From Lepus europaeus (Eukaryota; Chordata; Mammalia; Lagomorpha; Leporidae): a stretch of DNA of 64,000 bases. Position 1 is the stretch's first letter. The number at the start of each line of letters is the position of its first letter. The stretch lies in assembly GCF_033115175.1 (NCBI RefSeq), contig NC_084833.1:49970716-50034715 (forward strand). Reading direction: 5' to 3'. The notes under the pieces were generated by a model, which was not told the DNA's origin, searched no databases, and saw only the letters and a program-made list of their open reading frames with translations. Below, piece after piece: positions 1 through 11,705 of the stretch. The translations under genes and the position numbers were made by a program.

Positions 1-169
1 GAGTGTGTGCCTGCTTCATGCCTGTGGATCAATGGTTGTGTACGAATCATTGTGCATCAACTCATCTCTTCGGACGTATGTTTGTATATAAATCTATATT
101 GCTGTCAATGTGTATCTGAGAGTGACTTTGCTGGTTGACTTGGGTTTATGTGATCATTTCTTGTATCCA

Positions 170-480
170 ACAATTTTTATTGAGCATCTATTATGTACAA
201 GACATGTAGAGTTACAATGATTATAAAATCTTTGAAAGCATATCTACTCAGGGAGTTATGGTTTGGTAGGGAGGCTATATATATATATATATATATATCA
301 ATTAATAGCCAATCACAGCCATGCAGGATAAGTGCTAAGAAGGCAGAAAGAGAAAGTGTTTTTGATATGCATAAGTGGGGCATATAACTTAACCTAAGAT
401 CAGTTAGGAGAGAGTTCTTCAGAACAAGTGGTACTTGAGCTGGGACTTGGAAAAAATGAGGAATCAGCCAGGTAAATAAA
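170..480 (-). mobile_element. L2 LINE fragment, antisense
   Basis: The plus strand has the familiar reverse L2 order: a 'ttattgagcatctattatgtac' type start, a middle with 'ataagtgctaagaaggcag', then 'gagctgggacttggaaaa'. An expanded (TA)n lies inside. Diverged and incomplete. Confidence 0.55.
276..298. repeat. (TA)n microsatellite
   Basis: About 11.5 uninterrupted TA units inside an L2 fragment. Confidence 0.95.
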
Positions 481-2168
481 AGGCACCAGGTGCTTTTGAA
501 TTCATACGTGTACGTGTGTACACACCAGATGGATTTTGTCCAGGGTCTGAGGTCTGTATGCATCCTGTGCATGTACACATATGCACCTCTGAATACTCAG
601 GTCTCAGTACCTAGGAATGAGAACCCTCCCTGCCAGGCAACATCTCAAAACCAGAAACCATCCCTCTGCTTTATTAATAGTCAATAGGAGAGAAAAGGGG
701 CATGCCTTGGGAAGGTGTGAGGAAGCAACTCTGGCTCTGAAGATCTGTTGCCCCCATTTCTATTCTAACCCAAGTTTGCAAGCCAGGCTTGCACATTCCC
801 ACCAGTGCCTGTGGCCTTTATTTATAGATGCTTTGAGCCTCCCGGGGGTTGGTAGAAAATGCATTTACTCTCTGGTGTTGGGCAGAATCTCATTAGCTTA
901 GGATTTTTTGAGTCACACATTTCCAAACTTTCCCAGAAGTTCAAGTGCCATTTATAAGCAAACTTCAATAAGTTCTGAGCCTAGCTGTATCCCAACCACA
1001 CACAGCTGTGCACACATATATGGACACAAAAGAGGAAGTCCTGATACAAGTACACTTTAAAAAAGAAAAGAAAAAGAAGGAAGAAAACCAAGGAGTTAGC
1101 ACTGCTACTCAGGTTTCCCCATGCTTCTCAGATAAGCCATATCAAATTCATCTAAGGTTCCATAATTTGTTTTCCAGTTGGAGGTTACAATATAATTTAC
1201 CCTGTGTGTCCAGAGTGCATCCAACTACAAGGAAGAAGGCAAATAAGACCTAAACCTAAACAAGTCCAAAAGACTTGTCAAGAACCAGTGTACTCTATCC
1301 ACAGGGAGTCCTTCAGGCATTTGTAAACTCATTTGACTCACAACATTCTTGCATGTTATTTTCCCAGCCTACAAAAGAGGAGAGGGAGCCAATTAATTTG
1401 TTGAGAAAAGCTACAATTCAGAGATGTGATAAACAGAAGTGGTGATGCACAGGTTTTGTTCTGGAGCCATCCATCAGTGGAGGGAAACTGTGCTCCCCAC
1501 CTTCCCCGTGGCCACGCCAAACAGTAGTGAGTGTCTATAGTGACAACCCTGAGCCACCCGGAGACTGTTGGTCATACTCAGCTTTCTCTGGTTAAGAAGA
1601 ATACCTGTCAGTCCTGCAGAAGGTACAGATTCAGTTTTGCTAGCACATACCGAGTGCCAAATGAGCACTGGGCTTGCTGCTTCCACCGGTTGCCTCTCAG
1701 AATCCTTATGGAAATCCTCAAAAGAGGCATTTGTTACTTGTAATTTAGAAAACAGGACATAGAAGCAGAGAGAAGCTGTGTGGAAAGGGGCGAGGATGGA
1801 TTTATCTTCTGGTTTCCACTCTTTCTCCTTCCCAATCCTTCTTCCAGAGCGAGTAGACCCCGGGGCACTTACAAAGGAGGCTTACAACCTCTCTGCACCT
1901 CAGCCAGCAGGTGGTGCCCCATCATTTTGAGAGGCTCCTCTCCCTTTTCACTTCTGTACACCCTTGGGCAGCATCCTAGTCCCTGCTTGGCCTCTTGTCT
2001 CAGGATCAGCAAAAATAGGGGATTCTGAAAGTAAGTGTAAAGAAAGATACATGGCTACTGTGAGTAACACTGATCAGAGGACAAGCAGCCTCCCACGCAC
2101 CACAATGGCTTGGTGACATCTACGCTCCCCCAGGTGTTCTCATCTAGTCTGCACAGCCTGACAATTTT
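481..2168. other. Intergenic unique sequence
   Basis: No gene or confident repeat seen. Open frames here are short and overlap one another on both strands, with no homology I recognise. A one-mismatch CTCF-like motif lies at 1904-1917. Confidence 0.6.
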
Positions 2169-2175
2169 ATTTATG

Positions 2176-2695
2176 AGGGGTCTTCAAAAAGTTAGTGGAA
2201 AATGTGTTTTAAGAAAAATGTGGGGCCAGCACTGTGGTATAGTGGATAAAGCCATCACCTGCAGTGCCAGCATCCCACATGGGCACCAGTTCAAGTACTG
2301 GCTGCTTCACTTCTGATCCATCTCCCCGCTAATGTGCCTGGGAAAGCAATGGAAGCCCTTGGGCCCCTGCACCCACGTGGGGAGACCCAGAAGAAATTCC
2401 TGGCTCCTGGTTTTGGCTTGGCCCAGCTCTGGCCATTGCAGCCTTTTTGGGAGTGAACCAACAGATGGAAGATCTTTCTCTGTTTCTCTCTCTCTCTCTC
2501 TCTCTCTCCACCTCTCCCTCTCTGTAACTTTGCCTTTCAAATAAATAAATAAATCTTTTAAAAAAATACCCATGTCCCATATTTCAGAACTCAAGTTTAA
2601 AAAAAGAAAGAAGAAAAGTACATGGATTTCAATTTCTTTGCATGATATAAGCCCATCTTTCAGTTTCATTTTCCACAAACTTTTACAAATACCCT
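2176..2695. mobile_element. Palindromic MITE (mariner-like) split by a CSINE
   Basis: The left arm at 2176-2204 (gggtcttcaaaaagtt, then agtggaaaatg) is the near reverse complement of the right arm at 2667-2695 (cattttccacaaactttt, then acaaataccct). Between them lies a CSINE (2222-2567) and a piece with 'acatggatttcaatttctttgca', typical of the interior of this widespread mammalian palindromic element. The family name is not certain. Confidence 0.55.
2222..2567 (+). mobile_element. CSINE (lagomorph tRNA-derived SINE)
   Basis: Starts ggggccagcactgtggtata (tRNA-like head). It continues with the conserved 'cctgggaaagcaatggaagcc' and 'gggagtgaaccaacagatgg', an expanded (CT)n block, and the tail 'ctttcaaataaataaataaatc' plus A-run. 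Full length; moderately diverged. Confidence 0.93.
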
Positions 2696-2699
2696 GGCA

Positions 2700-3840
2700 C
2701 ACTGATGTATATTATAGAACTCATCTACACTGCACCAGTCACCATGCAAGCATTATCTTTCATCTTTATAATGCAGCAATGTATCGTTAATCTTTACAAT
2801 GTAAATAACATGACTCCAAGAAATCTAAGGTTCTAAGTTTCACAAGTTGGCCAAAGTAACAAAATCATGAGTGTCAGGATTAGAATTTAATGTAAGGATG
2901 TCAACTGCAAGACAAGTGTTCTTTCTATTATATGATGCTGAGAATAAGTCCGCAGCCCTAAAGGGGCTAAGGCTGTCATATCTACAGAAAGCCATTCCAA
3001 TCTGGGTTCCCAGTGCAGAAAAAAAAATCAATTGTTTCTTATCATGGGCTCCTTAAGTAGCCCAGCTTCCTGGCAGGAGGCTCTGAAATTTTCAAGTGTG
3101 GAAAAAGACCTGGTTCAACGCCTCCAGGAGCAAAATGGCCTCGTGGTCCAGCCTAGAAATTTAGAACGAGAGTCTCCCAGAGTCCTAGCAACCCGAAGCA
3201 TCATCTTGTCTAACATCTTCACAACAACTCCATGGACCTTACTGAAAAACTCTGAGAGGCTGGAAACTCCCCTTAACCAGGACTTGTATCCTTTCGTGGG
3301 GCCTAAGGGGAGGCCAGGTGCTCTGGTCAGGTCTGAGCCTTAGCAGCCTCTGCTGGTCAGGACTCTCCCTTCTCCCATATAATGTTCCATTCCATCAGAC
3401 AGCATCTCCTCACCTCCATCAACACTGGGGCACAGGACCCTTAGGAATTATTATCCCAAAGGACTAATTATCTAGAGAGTGCCTAGCAAAGTACCCCAGA
3501 AGGAGAGTCCACTTAGTATATGTCAGTACTACTATCATTATGGTAGTTGCTTAAAAACAGTACCACAGGGCAATTAGCAGGAAGTGCCACTGATGCCTGC
3601 TGAAGACCCTAAGCTGCCTTTGATGAACATAAATTGTGCTGAAAGGGGGATCTGGATCCTAATCAGGACTCCATCATTCAAGGTGATGAGGAGGAAGAGA
3701 AGGGGAAGGAAGGCAATGATTTTGATGAGCCACAACGAGAACCACAACGAGAGCAGCCACTATTTCCACCATGCTTCTAGAACCTGGCATAGTAAATGGA
3801 ATGCTTACTTTAGAATGTAAGAGTGGATGATCTTATTCCA
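2700..3840. other. Intergenic unique sequence
   Basis: No gene seen. The 103-codon open frame at 3032-3343 has no recognisable domain, no splice context and a competing open frame opposite; treated as chance. Confidence 0.55.
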
Positions 3841-3842
3841 CC

Positions 3843-4005
3843 CCACCTCCCATTTTACAGATAAAACAACTGAGGTTTACAGAGCTCAGTAAATTGCCAA
3901 GGTCACAAAGCCTGTGAAAGATGGGATCAGAATCCTGATGACCCAAGAATCCCTGAGCCCTGGCAATTAACCACTGTGTGAAAGTTCCTATCACTCTCTT
4001 GCTGT
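3843..4005 (-). mobile_element. MIR SINE, antisense
   Basis: Reverse MIR core: 'ccattttacagataaaacaactgagg', 'ttgccaaggtcacaaagcc', ending 'ttaaccactgtg'. Confidence 0.8.
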
Positions 4006-4019
4006 GTGAGTTTGAGTGA

Positions 4020-7000
4020 AACACGTCCCCTTCCAGTGCTTCAATTCCCCATAGTCCAAGGTTTTTTACAGTCCCAGCTGGCAAAGGAATTACCCAGAGA
4101 AAGACAGCGGGGGTTCCTGGGGAAGCCAATCTCCCAGACAGGGCATATCACCCTATACCTTCCTGTGTATGATTTCCCTCCCCAACTGCCAGGGCTGCTA
4201 TTGGACCCATCTGATCATGCAAAGCAGAATGAATTATTCAAGACCAAACCTACTTTGCATACCAATTCCATGTTCTTCTGTGTGGGAAGGTTCTCACCCC
4301 TTTTAACAGTTTAGAATAATGTACATCGGATCTCAAAAAAGAAAACAAAAGTGTAACAGAAAACTGGAGGAAGAGGAATGGGCTGGCTCTTCTGCTGGTT
4401 GCTCTCTCTGGCAGGGGCTGAACTGGGGCTGCCTGGAAACCATGATGGCCAAGGCCCAGCAGGCTGGGAAGACTTCTGCTATTGGTACTGGGCAAGGGGT
4501 TCTTGAATGCCTAGATCACGGATATATTGAGAATCTGGTAAAAGCCATGGACTCTCATTTTCAGGAAAAAAAAAAAAAAGGCAAACACAAAATTTGTCGC
4601 ACAATGATGGAATGTTCCCTGAGAAACTGAAGCGCAGGCATGGATCCCTGGCTCAAATAAGAAGGAAGGGTTCAAGTAAGATGTATCGTGGAGTTTAAGG
4701 CCCATCAGGTCATTTGGGTATGCAGCTGTGTCAATGAGCACTAGGAAGATGCCTGAGGCAGTAACCCCGCCCCCAAGTCAAATATAGTTCAGTTGAGCTG
4801 CATAAAGACCTCTGTGTCCTCCATCGAGATGAAGGTGGGCCAGGAGCCACCTCAAGGCAGCAGAGCCTGCATGGGCTCATCTGAAAATGTGTGTGGGGAG
4901 GGTGTTCTACTCTCACATCTCCCCAGAGAAACAGAAAGGCCTGCCCTGGCTCCTGACTCCCTCAGGAGACGTGGCTATGATTCCCTCCAGAGCTCCATGA
5001 CACAGCTTGAATCTTTCCCACAAACCTTTTTGGCCTACGCTGGCTTGAGTGGCCTTGTTCACGTAGCGAAATAATACTGAAGACAGTGTGGAGCCAAAGA
5101 GAACCAGCATGTCCACACTGGGTCTGAGTGTCAGGGACATCTGTGTGAGTGCGGGCGAAATCTGAGCAATTATGTGTAACATCTGCATGGGTGTGTTTGT
5201 GTAACAGGCTGAGTGTGTGTAACATCCAAGCGTTTGTGACATCTTGAGAGAATGTGTGTGTGAGATCAAAGTACGGGTATGTAGCACTGGAATAAGTATG
5301 CATACTTAGCTGGAGTCAATAAATGTTTAAATCTGTGACCTGTCAGTTGTGATTTGTATCAATTGCCCCTCTACAATCTGGTCTTACGCTCAGCCCAAGG
5401 GTCCCATCTTTGAAAATCTCACCAGGGCAGATGTTCTCTGGAAGCTTTTCCGCCCAGACTCATGGACCGTCACAGACAAGAGCAGTCAGTCAAATTCCTC
5501 CCCTCCCTGCTCTTCAGCCACTGTCAGCTGATACCCTGTAACCCCTTAGCAACAGGGGCAGCTCACCCTTGACCTTGGTGTCAAGCCAAGTTCAAGCACG
5601 ATGCTCAAAGCAACCTTGGGTGTATTCAGAGCAGTGATAACTACTCTGGATCACAGGTGAGTAAAAGTGAGGTGCATAGCACTGAAGGGAGTGGTCTGCA
5701 TCACACGGGTTAGGAATAACAGGATTTGGACTCATTTTCTCCTAATTCCAGAGTCAGGGCCCTTCTGATTATGTCACACTCCTTCCAGACTCTGCAGATA
5801 TACTGGTCAGCTTTCCCCAGTCCTACTCTGGCTTCAGCTCACTTTCACGTTGCAATCAAGAGCTCTCATATGAGCACTGATGGAAATGCTGAGCCTGTGA
5901 CAGCAGAAGTACCTACACTCCATTTGCTGGTGACTTTGAGCCCGCTAGCACTGGGGTTGACATGAAATGAAGAACACTGAGACCACCAGATGAGCAGAGC
6001 TATCATCTGAAAGTGCTCAGAAGGCAGGTTCATTCTGCTGGGTTTTGGGGATTGGTCTTATTTGGAGAACAAATGACATAGAGCTTGCTGCATGGAAAGT
6101 CCTCCTATAAGGGCTACATCAGCCTTGTTTCATCAATGCTGAAGCAGAATCCAGAAAGTCCAGGAAACACCTGGCCTGGCTGAGCCCTTCTTGTAGTTGT
6201 TTCTAAAGCTCTACCAGAAAAATGAGGAGACTCTAGCAATACCCAACAGACACTAGAAGGCATCTTACTTGACTGACACCTGGGAGAATGGATGGTTTCA
6301 GCATCTGCTGAGGCCACTTGAGGAGTTTAGCATTGGCGGCTGACTGTTTAATATTGCTTCCTCCTAATTTGGTTCAACAAGACCTGCACAGCCCATAAAC
6401 ACAGCCTGCTAAACAATTGTGTGGGTTAACACCTAGCTCATTCGCCCAAAGCATGTCTTCTTTTCTCGGAATTCCTCAACTGGACCTCAAACTCCAATGA
6501 GATTCTCCCTGTAAAATGGGAGCTCTCTGACTTCGTGCCCCATCCTAACTCTGAGATTATACAGAACAATATCCATAACTGACACGTCACTGTGAATCAG
6601 TCCAGCAGAGCCTTTCCTAGGAGCAAGGTTTTATGAAAGGATGTGGGAAGCACATTCAGAACCTGGCCAAGGTGAGGGAGAGGTAGAGGAAGTGGAAACT
6701 CTGAGACCACAAGCTAAAATCCCAGACGATGGACTGTACCAACATCTCAATTTGCAGAAGTCCTGTCCCACACATTAAAAATGGTGATCGTTATGAATGA
6801 GCAGTAATGAAATGATTTCTGCCTGCTGGACTCAGTTTTAAGCACTTCATATATATTAACTCTCTTAATTGCTTTTATATGCAGCTCTTGTACTGACTAC
6901 TTTGCACTGATAAAGTAATCCATGGGCTAAAAGACAATCAAAGTGGCTAAGATGAGTAGATAGAATAGCGAAACTGTAAGAAACAAAGAAAGAAAATAGC

Positions 7001-7555
7001 CTATGGGTAATGACTCTGTGTCACCTATATTAGCTTGGAAAACACTTTCCTGCTCATATTAAACTATTTTCACTGGATGTATTTCATCCTGACTGTCTTT
7101 TTCCACCTTGTCTAGAAAAACATCAAATGAAAAATGATAGATTTCTATTAGAAATAGAAGACAAAACCACCAGCACCACTATTAACGAGGTGATTTAAAA
7201 ATATATATATTCAATCAAGAGTAATTGAGGCTGAGCATAGTAAGTCATGGAAAATTATAAACTATGCCCACTCTAGGGCATGACTGACTATTAAAATCTT
7301 TTTCACACCATTGCCTACAGCAAGCAGCTGGGCACAATGCCATGATGGAGGTGGCAGCAGAATGGCCTCATTCCCTAGCCAGGCTTTCAAAGAAGAGGAC
7401 AATCAGATGGATTACCGAATCAAATTTAACTCTTTTTATGCCGCCCCCAAGTGGATTTTTTGGCAAAGAACAGCTAAGACTTCTCAAGAGCAAGTCTTGA
7501 GACCGCTTATTTATTTGAAAATATCTATCAGATAATTGTATTAAATATCCACCAT
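4020..7555. other. Intergenic sequence, mostly unique
   Basis: No gene supported. It includes a TG-rich stretch (5150-5265), from which repeat-like 100-124 codon minus-strand frames arise; these are low-complexity products and not genes. A short A-run lies at 4565-4578. Remaining sequence is unassigned. Confidence 0.5.
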
Positions 7556-7559
7556 CTAG

Positions 7560-7710
7560 TTTTGCATTAGCTATCCTATTTAATCCTCGAAACAAGGAGA
7601 TGTGGCCCATTTTACTGACTCGCAGTTAGAGAAGCAGAAATGGAGTTAAGAGAAGTCCAGTGATCTCCCCAGAGTTACAGAGTTGATCTGTCACAGAGCA
7701 GACAGTGTAT
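7560..7710 (-). mobile_element. MIR SINE, antisense (diverged)
   Basis: 'cccattttactgactcgcagttagagaagcag' followed by 'agagttacagagttgatctg' and 'gccttaactccag' matches the reversed MIR layout. Confidence 0.55.
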
Positions 7711-8344
7711 GCCTTAACTCCAGAGTTCTCCTGGCCCCACAGTTGCCTGGTTTGCTTGTACATTCCCAACCCTGGCTCAGTGAAAACCACCAAATCTCAG
7801 AGAACCAGAATTTCTGGCACCTGACGAGTTCCTTTAACTTCATCTTGCATTTTCCTCAGTTAGAAAGAAAACTTCCATTTCAACCTTGGCAGTGGAAAAA
7901 ATTGTTACAATGCCCAGATCTCTTCTGGTACTAGCCAGCACAGAGCATATAGTGAATTAGATGATTTCTCAGAAGGAACTACTTGCAGAAATAATGTCTT
8001 TGCATGTATTTCCTACCACACAAGGCTGGGAGTAGATTTGGAGGGTGGGTCGGAATCTCAGGATCCCAGAAAGTCCAAGTTCTCTTAGGCAACCCCTTAT
8101 CTTCTTGTCATCCTTCTGTTTCCCTTACCCATACTCCTTATATTATAGATTAGGATGTAGAAGGAGACAGAAACTTAACTTACTTGGACGTGAGCTGATT
8201 CTAGCATGTATTATTTGTTTCTTTCTAATAAATCCTTAATATGAGGTTGATTCATTGTGTTATGCCCTTAAAAAAAGAAAAGTACATGTTCTATTTGGGT
8301 GAAGTAATTTATTAGCTAGGTGCTATTTTGCCAAAGCTTGAGCA

Positions 8345-8570
8345 CTCATGGTATGATGGAAAGAACTCTGAATCAAGCATCAGTTAACAAAAATTCTAGC
8401 CTCTAATCCACACTTGATTGCTAGGATGACCACTGAACATTTATTAAAACACCTCTGAGTCTCAATTCCTTCAACTTCGGGCAGAACAAATGATACCAAT
8501 CTATGCCATAAAATGGTTGCAAAGATCAAGTAATACAATAGCTATGAAGGTATCTGGAACATTTACAAGG
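8345..8570 (+). mobile_element. MIR SINE (diverged)
   Basis: MIR order is preserved: 'aagaactctgaatcaagc', 'ctcaattccttcaacttcgg', 'aatgataccaatctatgccat', and 'ttgcaaagatcaag'. Confidence 0.55.
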
Positions 8571-8639
8571 TCTGTAAAACATGCGTGTACAACAATCTCT
8601 GATGTGTGCAAGTCAAGCACTACCTGGTCCAGAAGCAGA

Positions 8640-8820
8640 GTGGCATGAAAAGAACAAAAGGCTTTGGGATCAGACCAATGCTGGTTCAAGTGGTGAATCT
8701 ACCATTGACTAGTTGGATGCCATGGAACACTTCATTACCCTGAGTTTCAGGTCTTCACCTACAAAGTGAAAATAGCAATGCTTTCCTCACTGAGTTATGG
8801 GGAGCACTACAGGGGTGTGC
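8640..8820 (+). mobile_element. MIR SINE (diverged)
   Basis: 'ggctttgggatcagaccaatgctggttcaag', 'ttcattaccctgagtttcag', and 'tcctcactgagttatgggga' follow the MIR consensus layout. Confidence 0.6.
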
Positions 8821-9559
8821 TGGTGAATGTTTAACAACCAGACATCTGAACAAACAGCAGCAGCAGCAAAAACCTTGGTTTTCAGCATGTACTGATCTCA
8901 TGTTGCCAACATGGCAACACCAAGTGCCAGATTTGGCAGTGGTGGGCATAACTAGAGCTCACAAGTCAGCCTGAGCCTGCCCACCCCCTAGGTCAGATGA
9001 CTTCATTCATATCTGGGACAAGTGCCCCTGGTATAGGAAACCAGTAACCATTTAGTCACTTTATTTTGCTTGGGCCTTGTCCTCCAAAGGTCAGAATCTG
9101 TGGCAGACCCTGAAACAAGCTGAAAACAACATCTATAGCAGAATCATTACTGGAGCAAAGGATGTGAGCGTGATGACTGGTACCACTGTGAGGACCACAT
9201 GACTGGAGGATGACGATCGGCAGAACAGGGAGGAAGCTTCCCCTCCAGGCCTGGACACTGAGAAGGACCTGGAATTCAGCCCCACTCTCAACATCGTCCA
9301 AACCCTCTTCATGCCACCATCACCTAGGTAACTGGGGCAGTGTGGGATTAGTTGCCTGGCAACAATGCCTACCACTCCACTCCTCGGCAAACCATGTGCC
9401 CTGACCACCGGTGACATTCCCTCCTGAGAGCACTGCATGTCTCAGCTACCAGACCCTGGCTAAGCCAGACCCAAGGGCCATTTCCCAGAAACTGCCTACC
9501 CAGAAAGCCACAGTTTTGTCAGTTTGCATGGGAGAAAATCTTCAAAGACAAAGATCACA

Positions 9560-9790
9560 GTCAAGCAGCCAGCAGACTTGAGTCTAGTCTCAGCTCCATC
9601 CTGGATCAGCTGCTGTGGGACCTTGAGCAGGTTACTTAACTACTCTTAGTGTTTGTTTCTTCATCAACCAAGGGAAGATTTTTCCTCAGATCTGTACAAG
9701 GGGGGATTTTCTAATCTGCAAAATGGGAACATCTAATGCCTGCCACAGTTGCTTTGAATCCAAGTGTATGACAAGTCCTTTGAAGTATAT
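9560..9790 (+). mobile_element. MIR SINE with internal insertion
   Basis: 'gacttgagtctagtctcagc', 'gtgggaccttgagcaggttacttaac', then 'tgcaaaatgggaacatctaatgcctgcc' are MIR landmarks, separated by about 40 extra bases. Confidence 0.65.
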
Positions 9791-10074
9791 CAAATATAGG
9801 AGGAGACAAGGTGATTATTGTCATTGCCAGGAAGACTGGCATCATGTCAACTTCCAGCCTCTGCAGAGCTCCCCCAGACTAGGCTGAGGCCCTGACACCA
9901 GGAAATCAAGAGAAAAGTGAGGCAAAATCTCTTCCAGGACAAAGCAGGTGACATGTTCTAATGGACTCTGAAGAGGGTTTGTGTTCCTGCCCTGAACCGG
10001 CATAGTCGTAGTCATTTGTACCAGCAGCCCGGAATGCTGCCCAACAGCTCTTTTTTGTCCGAGAAGGAAATTGG

Positions 10075-10500
10075 CAGCCCAGGGAAGTGAGCAGCTCTCA
10101 GGTTGGACTTGATTAGGAACCAATTTGGGCCTGTTAGCCGAGCCTCCAGTATCATCTCAGCCAATTACTGACCCAGCCTGGCCTGCAGCTGGCTGTTCCC
10201 TTCCAAGCCGGGCTCTTTTATTTCCAGCAGAGCACTCCCCTGTGCCTGAGGCAAGAGACCAGGGTGACTGTGCCCCATTAAAAAGATGGAGAGAGAAATA
10301 ACTCACTCAGGAAAGTAATGGTGTGGGTGGGGCTTGAGCTGGAGCTTTAATTAAAAGAAAATTCTCAATAAACCGTCTTGTGGCATGCGTATAATAAGTA
10401 TGGGAATTTATAAACTCTCCCCAGCTATGGGGCTCTGATGACTATTAAACTTCCCATCTGGCAGAGGAATTTTGGCCTGATGGGCTAAGTGTGCTACTCC
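10075..10500. other. Unique block, candidate conserved non-coding element
   Basis: No interspersed repeat recognised. It is rich in TAAT/ATTA and AATAAA-like words ('gctttaattaaaagaaaatt', 'agccaattactgac') within moderate GC. No ORF with coding features; conservation can only be tested by alignment. Confidence 0.3.
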
Positions 10501-10799
10501 ATCTCTGCCAAGCCAAACAGGCTGGCAACCCAGGGGGGAGGCCCCTGAAACCATGCTCAGACCTCCCCTGCTCCCCCCTTCAATGGCTTCATGCATTGGG
10601 CTGTCCCCCAACCAGGGCTGGCCCTGGGAAGAACCATGTCTGCCAAAAGACTCCCCTTCCTTCCCCTTTCCCAGCCACTGCAGGAATCCGTGCTCACTCC
10701 TGCCTCCCTTCAACAAACGCTGCTCCAAGGACTGCAAGGGAGAAGACCAAATCTCAGAACAACAAGCTGCCTCTCCTCCAGGGTTGGTGCTGCCTTGTA

Positions 10800-10980
10800 G
10801 GTTGAGCACCTCTCACTCTTCAGCATGCCATCCAAATCTCCCCACCGTCTGCTCCCTCTCTACTCTGTTTCTTGCCACTCTCTGCTTCCCACATACTTCT
10901 CCATGGACTCTTCTCTTGCCTGTGGGTCTTTGCTTCTACTGTTTCCCCTGCCTAGAACATCCACTTTCTTATATTCTTCC
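10800..10980 (+). mobile_element. L2 LINE fragment
   Basis: Pyrimidine-rich L2 3' region: 'gtctgctccctctctactctg', 'gtttcccctgcctagaacatcc'. Confidence 0.5.
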
Positions 10981-10983
10981 ATG

Positions 10984-11215
10984 GTGTAGCGTAGTCATTA
11001 AGGGCATGGACCTTTGGGCCAATCTAGAGTTGCAATCCCAGCTCTATGGCTTTTCAGTTGTTCAACTTCGGGCAAGTTTCTTCGCCATTAGTGCCTCCCA
11101 TTCCTCAATGAGAAAATGGCTGTGATATCTACATCATAGGGTTATTAGGAGAATTAAGTGAATATGTGTGTATGTGTTTTACTTGGTGCATGCTATTATG
11201 TAGTTATTTGTTATT
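10984..11215 (+). mobile_element. MIR SINE
   Basis: Clear MIR: 'gtgtagcgtagtcattaagggcatgg', 'cccagctctatggcttttcag', 'ttcgggcaagtttcttc', 'cctcaatgagaaaatggc', 'tcatagggttattaggagaatt'. Confidence 0.85.
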
Positions 11216-11225
11216 AATAGCCTTT

Positions 11226-11412
11226 AAGACAAATGTCACAAAGTAGGACCTGCAGGCCAAATCCACCTGCCTATCTTCATCAGTAAGGTTTCATTAGACC
11301 AACATCACATCCATATGTTTGCATGTCATCCATGACTACATTACTGCTACAATAGCAGAACTGAACATTCATAACAGAGGTTGTGTTGTCCCCAAAGTCT
11401 AAACTCTTTATC
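11226..11412. mobile_element. hAT-Charlie-type DNA transposon remnant
   Basis: 'ggacctgcaggccaaatccacctgcc', 'gtaaggtttcattagaccaac', 'actgctacaatagcagaactgaac' and 'ccccaaagtctaaactctttatc' match the order of a well-known non-autonomous hAT family (its 'gcccgcaaagcctaaaatatt' region). Diverged; family name not certain. Confidence 0.55.
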
Positions 11413-11479
11413 TTCCATCTCTTTGCAGAATATTTCCATTGACTCCTACTTTGAGATTCAGTTAAAGATACCAAAACAA

Positions 11480-11705
11480 ATATCCCCATCTCAGGTTGCA
11501 TTAGGCCACCCCCTTCATCCTCCCGTGCCCCCTCCCCCACCATGGCTTTCTCCCTTGCATGCCTGTTGCAGTAGTGCAGTGACCCACTGAAGCATCTGCT
11601 CCCACCTTGCACTGGGAGCCCTTCAAGGGAAAGAACCACATTTTCTTCATTTACTTTCCCTCAACTAGGGCACACTGCACACATTATGAATAGTGGATGA
11701 ACTAG
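11480..11705 (+). mobile_element. L2 LINE 3' fragment
   Basis: 'ccttgcactgggagcccttcaagggaaagaaccac' then 'tagggcacactgcacacattatgaatagtggatgaac' matches the L2 3' end. Confidence 0.6.

Noticed and set aside
2222..2300. tRNA gene (A/B-box-like sequence)
   Set aside because: The tRNA-like head belongs to the CSINE family; no cloverleaf with an intact anticodon arm.
4913..5303. 124- and 113-codon minus-strand frames
   Set aside because: Partly translated from a TG-rich low-complexity stretch; no conserved features.
10408..11125. 133-codon minus and 190-codon plus frames
   Set aside because: The plus frame runs through L2 and MIR sequence; the opposite strand is also open; neither shows a recognisable domain.
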